DNA of 16,788 nucleotides from Conidiobolus incongruus B7586 (Eukaryota > Entomophthoromycota > Entomophthoromycetes > Entomophthorales > Conidiobolaceae). The notes under the pieces were generated by a model. That model did not search any database. It was not told where the DNA came from and saw only the letters and a list, made by a program, of their open reading frames with translations. The stretch is taken from NCBI GenBank assembly GCA_000697335.1, contig JNEM01007696.1, positions 1 to 16,788 of the forward strand, in the 5' to 3' direction. The stretch's first letter is position 1. Every line of letters begins with the position of its first letter. Positions 9,480 through 16,788 of this stretch are shown here, piece by piece. The position numbers were made by a program, and so were the translations under genes.

Positions 9480-11400
9480 CATTTATTTTGTAGATCCTAT
9501 CCATTTTCACTTAGTATAACTAAATTTCTTTCTCAGTTGGCATAGAAATTATTTGGATTAATTATGAATCAGGTAACTATTTATAATGATGACAAAATTA
9601 ATCCACCTAAGTTATATTGTAATAATTAGGATTAATTTCTGTTTTGTAGCTTTTTTGAAGCTTGTCATAGGTTTATCTTTATGTTCTTTAGATAAAGGTT
9701 GTTAGAGCATTGAAGAAAGCTTAGTGTCTTCTTGATACTTTTGTGAAATATAATGATTTATGTATTTTTGGCTTAATTTTAAGATATAGTGGATTTTTTA
9801 AAAAAACAAATATATTTCAAATAGGAAGAAACAACTATATTGAAACAAATATATTCTAGATTAATTAAAAATATAGCAAATTTATCATTAGCTAATATCT
9901 TTTGTTATATAAAGCTATAATCATTGGTATATACTGACTCTAATAGAGTAAACACTAAAGATATATTAGTTGATATAATTGTTAATAAAATTGAAATTAG
10001 GTTATAATATAGTTTAGCTAATTAATTATGTTAAAATTTTTTTTGTGATTTTAGTTTTTTAAATATAATATAATAATAAGTTGATAATTCAACTCTATAA
10101 ACCTTTTAGTATTAATTAGTTTTGCTAAATAATTTTTATATTATAGATTTTTCTATTGAATGAGATTTGAATTAAATTGAAGTTTTAAGATTAATGAAGT
10201 AATTTTTAATCTGTTATTTTTTTAAAAATAGTTAGAATATCAATTAAATAAATTTTGGTAAAATGTTTAACTTTTATATATTGAGGTTTATTTATAAATT
10301 GAGAAGAATTAAAACTTACTTTTTAAGTATAATGTTAAAACTTTATATTGGATATAGTATAATTAATTAGATTATAAAAAGTTAATGAGATTATTTTTAT
10401 AGGGGAAACATAATTATATATGGGAGTAGTTGCCTTTATTTAATTATTCAAGTATTTAACTTTATAAATATCAAAATTATATTGGTTTAACAAAAATAAA
10501 TAATTTTATATTAGTACAATATTTTAATATATTAAATTTTTTATTGATCACCTTTTTTAATTAAGTAACTTGATATTTAGTGGTAAAATCTTTTAGTATA
10601 ACTTAGTTGATAAATAATCACAGCTTATTTTAATAGAAATAAAAGAAAGATTAACTATATTATGAAAATAAAATAATTATTGATATAATTAATGAGTATA
10701 ATAAACATTATATAAAAGTTAACTAATATATACTAAATAAACTATAGAAAGAATTTCTTCATCTAGAGATAATAAGAGAAATATTATTGTTAACTCAAAA
10801 GGAATATCATTTTTTGTATTAATATAGTTAGAAGTTAAAATTAATATGTTGATATTAGCTAAAATTAAATGTTTATATATTTTTGTCTAAGAATAAAGCA
10901 ATTCCACTTGAAAATAACTTGGTATTTTTAATAATATATAAGTTAATATCAATAATAAAAGGAATTTTTAAATACCTTTAAGATCCTAATAAAATATCCT
11001 CTAATTAAGGTTATTTATATATTGAAATTATAATATGTATTATATAAAAAATAAAAATAACCATTTGAATTACTAATCATTAGTGTATATATATTAGGAT
11101 TCCATCCATAACATAAAGATAAAATAATATTATTATATAAATTATTACATTTTAAGTTAGTAGTTTTAAAGAGTTAATGAGGGTTATAAGATAGAAATTA
11201 TATTTTAACATGAGTTTTAAAAGCAGAGAGTATTAATATTGAATGAGAATAATATCAATGTATTTAATAACCTTAATAATATATTAACTCAATATAATTT
11301 TATCTTTAATAGGAGGTAGTTTTCAATATAATGTTAAGTAAGCTTTGTACATACTTGAAAGTATACAATTAGTTTCCAATTAAGTATCTTATTCAACTTT
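9480..11400 (+). mobile_element. heavily broken retroelement-like fossil, family uncertain
   Basis: This stretch differs from the neighbouring desert in having visibly more G than C on the plus strand and many short protein-like fragments on that strand. Around 10640-10780 the conceptual translation recalls the N-terminal zinc-binding region of retroelement integrases of the Ty3 kind. The resemblance is in general pattern only. No terminal repeats, primer-binding site or catalytic core could be identified. The copy is badly broken, with many breaks, and looks old. It could instead be a decayed gene of another sort; the limits are approximate. Confidence 0.22.
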
Positions 11401-12985
11401 ACTTATAAAAAAGGAAATAATCTAATTGTTGCATCTTATTTGTAATTTAGGACTTGATTTTTAAAGTTAATAAAAAACTTTTAAAATTATTTGGGTTTAT
11501 TATAAAATTGAATTATATTAATTATTTCATTAATGATGATTGAATAAAAAAATAGTTTGCATCATATTAAAAATCTAAAGTGAATATTTTAATCAAAAAA
11601 ATTACCTACCTATTTATTCATTAAGATATAATTGGTCAAATCTTAATTATTGGTTACTTTACAGTTGATCCCATAAATTGTGAATTTTGAAATAAAAGGA
11701 CACTGACTAAACAAATGAATAAAAATAATTTCAAAAATATTAACTTTCTAAATATTTAAAAAAGAAAAGTTAAGATGAATTTATTCAGTACTTATACTAA
11801 TTTTTTTCTTTCTTTTTTATTTTATCCTGTTGAAATATTTACAAATTGATTAGTTAATCAAGTACTGAATAATAAATTTCCCCAATATTTACTTGCATAA
11901 TCACCTAATTAATAATAAAATTTAATATTAATTTAATTTGAAAAAAATGAAAGAAATTAGACATAGAATACAATTAAAATTAACTATATTTAGATATAAA
12001 TTCAACCTTTCATAAAATAAGTTCCTTCATAAATGATTCAGTTTTGAAAATTTAATAATTATGTGAGTATTAAATCTAGATCGGTTATATCTAAATCAAG
12101 CTCATATTAATTTATTGTATCAGGGTAAAATTTTTATATTGAGGAATATAATAAATTTATCAAATTAATATCTTATGAATAATTATAGAACCATATTAAA
12201 TTTAACTATTATTATTGTGAAAACAAAGTCATTAGATATTAATATTAATCGAGTTTAAAATAATTTGGAATAATAAATGGAAATAATCTATAATTTCTAA
12301 ATTTATTTTCTAATATTAATTAATGGATAATTAGTAAATAATATAAATGCCGTATAAATCATTGATAAAATATATCTATTATATTAATGTTATAAGTTAA
12401 TTTTCAAATCCATAGATATTTTATAAGGAATAATGATAAATTTGATAAATGTAAATTCTTTGGATTTATAAGTTAATTAAATTACTATTTCTTATCACTT
12501 AATGCGATTCATTAATTCTAAGATCAATTAAAACAGATAAATTACTGTTATAATTTTTAGTAGAATAATTAATTCAATTCAAGAGTTGAAAAAATCACTA
12601 AATGATAATAATGTTTTAAAATATATGGTAAGAGGTTAATTAATAGATATTTAATAAACTTTAATCTAATTCCCAAATTTGGTCAAAAATTAAGCAATTA
12701 TGTTCGAGAATTTAGTGTATATCTAATATAATTGATAGACTAATAGATAATCATTTTGAAAATAGGTACAGATATACGATGAAGGAATTGCAATCAAACA
12801 TATGGATAGTTTGATAATACTTCAGACTGTATAACATATTATATCAACGCTAATTTCTTTTGTTATAAATATAATGCATATTATGCAATCAATAAAATAA
12901 TAATTGTAGGGTAAATTGATAGATACTGATTGACATATTTCAGTATTTGATAGTTGATAATTATTTTTTAAGCATTATTCGTTAA
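11401..12985. other. gene desert, AT-rich
   Basis: No open frame, tRNA or other RNA gene was found. The main structural feature is the inverted repeat at 11777-11875. Small less AT-rich patches occur near 11600-11720 and 12690-12830, with no recognisable motif. Confidence 0.5.
11777..11875. repeat. imperfect inverted repeat with pyrimidine-rich loop
   Basis: The left arm contains TTATTCAGTACTT (11781-11793) and the right arm its exact reverse complement AAGTACTGAATAA (11860-11872). Pairing continues inwards with gaps (ACTAAT on the left, ATTAGT on the right), separated by a loop rich in T and C. It could form a cruciform or hairpin, or be the remains of a small inverted-repeat transposon (MITE). 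It is not followed by a T-run typical of a Pol III transcript. Confidence 0.45.
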
Positions 12986-13264
12986 ATATCTGACAATTTC
13001 ATATATAAATCAACAATAGTTTTTTTAAATTATTATATACAATGGGTTACCCTAAACAATAAAAAGGTTGTGGGTAACATAGTGTATAATTACTTAAAAT
13101 ATTTGACTCATTTTTCTCTAATATTTGGTGTCAGATACTTTTATCAATATTGGATATTATATGCTCATAAATATTTTATAATTAAAATTTATAGAACCAC
13201 CGTAATTCAACGCGATGCCAAGTATAAAATGTTTGATCAATATATTTATTTGCATTTATATTAA
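12986..13264 (+). other. unassigned open stretch without a clear start
   Basis: One plus-strand frame is open for about 92 codons and closes with TAA at 13262-13264. It has no upstream ATG; an ATG appears only near its end (13229). The product would be rich in Tyr, Phe and Ile. The local composition is less AT-rich than the surrounding desert, especially around 13195-13235, where CG dinucleotides survive. It overlaps the hairpin at 13046-13078. It may be an exon, an old pseudogene or a transposon remnant. I do not call it a gene. Confidence 0.2.
13046..13078. repeat. short hairpin around GTTACCC/GGGTAAC
   Basis: GTTACCC (13046-13052) pairs perfectly with GGGTAAC (13072-13078). Inside it ACAA (13056-13059) pairs with TTGT (13068-13071), leaving an 8-nt loop and a 3-nt bulge. 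A GC-containing stem is rare in this desert. No function can be assigned. Confidence 0.45.
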
Positions 13265-13313
13265 TTTAAACTAAATAAGTATTCCTGAATTTAAAAAAAA
13301 TTGACAAAAATGA

Positions 13314-13610
13314 TTAAAGTTTAGGGTTTTTTGAATCTTGTTTCAAGTCGTAATAAAAGTATTGGACTTGATTACGAGTCAAATTCTCAAATTCAATTAA
13401 TGAAATTAACGTGATTGATATACCAAATTTGGATTGAGATATTAGGAATATGGTTTGACTGCTCATTTTCACAAAATTACCCTGAATACAATTTTTATGT
13501 TCAACTAAGAAAATGCAAGGGATGATGTTTGATATAGCTATGCCCAATATCAGGATCGAAAATATATTGATTGGTATATAAAGATGCAGAATAGAGCATT
13601 CAATAGCCAA
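13314..13610 (-). other. unassigned minus-strand open stretch, no usable ATG at its start
   Basis: A minus-strand frame is open for 99 codons, but the codon at its 5' end is TTG and a stop lies two codons before it. The first ATG in frame would give about 50 residues beginning MSSQTIFLIS. Residues 9-40 would be strongly hydrophobic. The stretch is less AT-rich than the desert, and its 5' end overlaps the TATA-like box of the divergent repeat-protein gene, leaving only 30 nt to that gene's ATG. This argues that part of it is really promoter. It could be an unrelated decayed gene. Confidence 0.18.
13575..13583 (+). promoter_or_regulatory. TATA-like box of the repeat-protein gene
   Basis: TATATAAAG lies 58-66 nt before the ATG at 13641. 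The kinase gene has the same TATATAAAG word at nearly the same distance. This is the strongest of the three boxes because its surroundings are less AT-rich. Confidence 0.5.
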
Positions 13611-13640
13611 AAATTATTTATTTATTTTTAATATTAATTA

Positions 13641-15296
13641 ATGATGATTAATCCATTGATAATCGCTTTGTTAACTGCGTGGGTCTCGAGTCATGACAAT
13701 CATACCCAGGTTGACTCGAATCAAACTCCCGATGAGAGCAATTCCATTAGCCATGAAATTACAAGTTATAAACCGGTTGTCATTTACGTTCCTAATGATG
13801 GTAATCATTCTTCAAATTCATATTTAGCGGTCCCAAGGAAATGTAAACCCAAGAATCACTCAAATTCTCCTGTAGTTCCACCAGAATATCCTCCTGCAAT
13901 TTATCCATATCCTCATCCTAATTATCCACCAGTTGATCAGACTGATCCTGCACCACAACCCAATTATCTGCCTGTTCAACCGCCTACCGATACATACAAT
14001 TCACCTCCTTCATATCCTAATTCTGAACCGGATTATCCTTCTGTAGATGTTCCCCCTAATACTTACTATCCACAGCCTCAACCAACTCCAGATTATCCAA
14101 TTTCAGGACCACATTACCCTCCTGTACAGCCACCTATAGATGTTTACAATCCTCTCCCAGTTTACCCGGTTGCTACTACATCTGATTGTACTAAAGATAA
14201 TTCTTACTTTACTAAAGATGTATATCCTACCACAGACGCTTACCCAACAACTGATGTTCATCCGACCACATACGCTTACTCGACCACAGATGTATATCCT
14301 ACTACCGATGCTTACTCGACTACTGATGCATACTCTACTACCGATGCTTACCCAACAACTGATGTATACCCAACCACAGATGTATATCCTACTACCGATG
14401 CTTACCCAACCACAAATATATATCCTACCTCAGGCGCTTACCCGACTACTGATGATTATCCAACAACTACTGAATGTACCACTACAATTGATTTATACCC
14501 CACAACAGATATCTATCCTACTACCACCGACTCCTATCCCACTACTACAGATGCATACCCAATCACTGATGTATATCCTACTACCGATGCTTACCCAACC
14601 ACAGATGTATATCCAACAACTGATGTTTATCCGACCACAGACATTTACCCAACCACAGATGCATATCCTACTACTGATGCTTACTCGACTACTGATGCAT
14701 ACCCTACTACCGATGCATACCCAACAACTGATGTATACCCAACCACAGATGCATATCCTACTACCGATGCTTACTCAACCACAGATGTTTATCCGACCAC
14801 AGACGCTTACCCAATCACAGATGCATATCCTACTACTGATGCTTACTCGACTACTGATGCATACTCTACTGCCGATGCATACCCAACCACAGATGCATAT
14901 CCAACAACCACTGAATGTACTACTACAATTGATTCTTACCCAACTACTACAGACCATTATCCTACTACTACCGATTCCTATCCCACTACCACTGATACAT
15001 ACCCAACTACTACTGATGCCTATCCAACTATATCAGATGTTAATCCCACTACCAGTGATTCATATTCAACTACAACAAACGTCTATCCTACTACTTCAGA
15101 TGCCTATCCCAATACCACAAACGCATACCCAACCACTACTGAGTGTACAACAGCTGGTCAAGGGTACCCTATCAATTTTAATTACCAAACATTGCCACCA
15201 GTCTATAATCCAACTACCATCAATTATCCAACACTACCTCCAATCACCATACCTAGTTACATTCCCAACTATCCAGCAACTAATCAAAGTTATTAA
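13641..15296 (+). CDS. secreted Tyr-Pro-Thr-Thr-Asp repeat protein, cell-surface or adhesin-like
   Basis: The 551-residue product is encoded in one exon. Residues 1-17 (MMINPLIIALLTAWVSS) are a probable secretion signal. Residues 18-75 are polar, with four N-glycosylation sequons (N20, N27, N55, N72). Residues 76-178 are rich in Pro and Tyr and include two related blocks (about 107-127 and 157-176) sharing PVQPP and D.YN. Residues 194-503 hold about 47 tandem units of the type Y-P-T-T-D-A/V. Its only five cysteines are C68, C183, C279, C426 and C502; the last three end repeat blocks in the context YPTTTECTT. Residues 505-551 return to a Pro/Tyr/Asn-rich tail with no hydrophobic GPI signal or membrane segment. 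The dense Thr invites O-glycosylation, so a rigid mucin-like rod in the cell wall or outside the cell is the likely form. The regular Tyr could allow oxidative cross-linking; that is speculation. No family is recognised. ATG choice: it starts the signal peptide and follows the TATA-like box. Confidence 0.85.
   Translation: MMINPLIIALLTAWVSSHDNHTQVDSNQTPDESNSISHEITSYKPVVIYVPNDGNHSSNSYLAVPRKCKPKNHSNSPVVPPEYPPAIYPYPHPNYPPVDQTDPAPQPNYLPVQPPTDTYNSPPSYPNSEPDYPSVDVPPNTYYPQPQPTPDYPISGPHYPPVQPPIDVYNPLPVYPVATTSDCTKDNSYFTKDVYPTTDAYPTTDVHPTTYAYSTTDVYPTTDAYSTTDAYSTTDAYPTTDVYPTTDVYPTTDAYPTTNIYPTSGAYPTTDDYPTTTECTTTIDLYPTTDIYPTTTDSYPTTTDAYPITDVYPTTDAYPTTDVYPTTDVYPTTDIYPTTDAYPTTDAYSTTDAYPTTDAYPTTDVYPTTDAYPTTDAYSTTDVYPTTDAYPITDAYPTTDAYSTTDAYSTADAYPTTDAYPTTTECTTTIDSYPTTTDHYPTTTDSYPTTTDTYPTTTDAYPTISDVNPTTSDSYSTTTNVYPTTSDAYPNTTNAYPTTTECTTAGQGYPINFNYQTLPPVYNPTTINYPTLPPITIPSYIPNYPATNQSY
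14220..15140 (+). repeat. tandem 18-nt/21-nt coding repeat array
   Basis: About 47 degenerate units encode Y-P/S-T-T-D-x. The first two blocks use mainly 18-nt units (six residues). The last block, after C426, uses mainly 21-nt units with an added Thr or Ser (YPTTTDx). Longer duplications are overlaid: a segment of about 65 nt at 14661 recurs at 14823, 162 nt (nine units) away, with two differences. Synonymous codons vary widely among units, so most are old, while the 162-nt pair is recent. Confidence 0.92.
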
Positions 15297-15426
15297 TTAA
15301 CTTGATCACATTATCATATTAATTCATTTTTTAATTAGTACCAATATATATATATAATATTGTTAAGTTTTCAATCCAAACATATATCTTATATGAAATT
15401 TTAAATATATTTATATTATATATTCA

Positions 15427-15432
15427 AATAAA
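15427..15432 (+). terminator. possible AATAAA poly(A) signal of the repeat-protein gene
   Basis: AATAAA lies about 130 nt after the stop of the repeat-protein gene. Its composition context makes it weak evidence. Confidence 0.25.
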
Positions 15433-16765
15433 GTCCTTGACAATATAAAAATTCTTAAAAGATTAATTATAATAAATTCTTATATAATTTAAATAATATA
15501 ATTGTTTTAATAATAAATCTTAATAATTTATTCAGAATTAGATACAAAATTAATTATTTTAAGAATAGTTATAGTAATAATATAAAATATTTATAAAAAC
15601 CATATTTTTGAATATTTATTTATTGGTATAGAAAAAATTATATAATAAATTAATACTAAATAAATTTAAACTTTAACATTCGTATATAGTCTTTTTATTT
15701 TAAAATTAATTATATTTATTTCATTAATTAATTCTAGATCAAGTTAGAGTTTTGTCAATTATTTTAAAAATAAAAATTATGACCATTTAATTATTTTTCA
15801 AATAAAGGATAATATATTTTTTTTATTAAATAATCAAATTATATAGGTATAATATATTTAATTTATAATCCATATTTAATTGAATAAAAATTAACATAGT
15901 TAAGTTTAAAGTTAATATATCTTATATAATATTAAAATCATTATATATTTCTTTAGTGCTTATTTGTTAAGGGTAATTATTTTCAATATATTAGCAAAAT
16001 AAGCTAATATAAAAATCACATTATATATAATTATGATCTTTATCAAATTTATAAGGATTTTGATTTATTATTAATTATAGATATTAATAATTTATCTTTA
16101 TTTATTTCTTCCCTTATAATATTTACTAATTTTTTATATAATTTTTATATCTTTTTAATAATGTTTAATATTGTTTTTCAATATAATACAATCATATATT
16201 AGATTCAAACAAAGGATAATACAGTTATATTTATATATAAAATAATATATTAAATATAATATAGGGCTAAAAATCAAATTATATTATTATTAATATTTAT
16301 ATTATATAAATATATTATTACAAATGGATTGTAAAATATTAGGTAAAAAACTATTCAGAATATACATCTTTATTTAAATTGGTAAATTATTTTGTAATAT
16401 ATTAGAATAAATAATATTATCAAACAGATTTTAAAATTTATTAAAATATTTTTAATAGCTTATAAATATTTAAAACCTAAATTATTATTATTAAATAATT
16501 TATATTCTATATTCAATTTTGTAATTAAAGGTTTTATAAATTTTAATCCTATAAATAATTTAAAATATTAATATATTTCTTAATATATGTTTTATAATTA
16601 TATTTAGATACTATAGTATCAAAATATTTATATAAATTTGCAAGATAAAATTAATAAAGAAAATATAATAAATTGATATATTGACTAATAGGTCTTAACT
16701 AATATTATTCATTTTATATATATATTAACTAACTTAAATATAAAATATAACTATAATTATAATAA

Positions 16766-16783
16766 AATAATAATAATAATAAT
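16766..16783. repeat. (AAT)6 microsatellite
   Basis: Six uninterrupted AAT units stand at the right edge of the window. Confidence 0.85.
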
Positions 16784-16788
16784 ATACT

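Larger units (their letters stand above)
15297..16788. other. AT-rich right flank, no gene seen
   Basis: No frame is open to a useful length and no RNA gene signature was found. It contains a perfect 9-bp hairpin (TATATTAGC at 15987-15995 against GCTAATATA at 16003-16011, 7-nt loop) and ends in a short (AAT)n run. It may be decayed repeat DNA like the other deserts. Confidence 0.5.

Noticed and set aside
13047-13057. TTACCCTAAAC, one CCCTAA telomere-type unit
   Set aside because: A single unit without tandem copies is not telomeric. It is part of the small hairpin at 13046-13078.
14775-14957. Minus-strand open frame of 60 codons within the repeat array
   Set aside because: It is the complement of the same 18-nt repeat, with a Cys/Ile/Ser-rich product and no start context.
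14220-15140. Regular repeat array considered as a CRISPR or satellite
   Set aside because: The units are contiguous, degenerate at synonymous sites and keep one reading frame with a signal peptide in front, so it is a coding repeat.
14140-15300. A second plus-strand frame open for 386 codons across the repeat array
   Set aside because: The repeat codons (TAY CCN ACN ACN GAY GCN) simply lack stops in that frame. The product would be a monotonous Leu/Gln/Pro/Met repeat with no signal, and the other frame has a signal peptide, cysteines and a TATA-like box.
15987-16011. Perfect 9-bp hairpin as a transcription terminator
   Set aside because: It lies about 700 nt after the nearest gene and is mostly A and T; such hairpins arise easily by chance here.

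Overview
This window looks like nuclear DNA from a very AT-rich eukaryote, most likely a fungus. Reasons: a spliced nucleoside diphosphate kinase gene with short GT..AG introns and a TATTAAC branch site, a lipid-transfer tether of the NVJ2/TEX2 family, and secreted low-complexity proteins. Coding DNA has ordinary base composition, while the DNA between genes is almost pure A+T. An early-diverging AT-rich fungus (for example near Conidiobolus) would fit, but that placement is inference.

Layout. Positions 1-860 are AT-rich and hold what looks like the 3' part of a decayed Tc1/mariner-type DNA transposon. Positions 922-1826 (minus) are a four-exon gene for a mitochondrial nucleoside diphosphate kinase. 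Positions 2078-4882 (minus) are one intronless 934-codon gene for an ER-anchored PH plus SMP lipid-transfer protein. Positions 4883-7567 are a gene desert containing a decayed LINE reverse transcriptase fragment (about 5850-6230). Positions 7568-7813 (minus) encode a small, extremely acidic secreted protein with three Glu-Asp-Cys motifs. Positions 7814-13574 are a second desert with a heavily broken retroelement-like fossil (about 9480-11400), a long imperfect inverted repeat, and two slightly more GC-rich islands of unknown nature just before the last gene. Positions 13641-15296 (plus) encode a 551-residue secreted protein built from about 47 tandem Tyr-Pro-Thr-Thr-Asp-like units punctuated by cysteines. 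The rest (15297-16788) is AT-rich DNA with simple repeats.

How the parts relate. The two conserved genes sit back to back on the minus strand at the left. The two lineage-specific secreted proteins stand alone in transposon-derived AT-rich DNA. This resembles a 'two-speed' arrangement in which fast-evolving surface or secreted genes lie in repeat-rich surroundings. Three of the four genes have a TATA-like box about 40-65 nt before the ATG. I saw no tRNA, rRNA or CRISPR array and no obvious gene cluster or defence-type system. The most unusual objects are the two secreted proteins.
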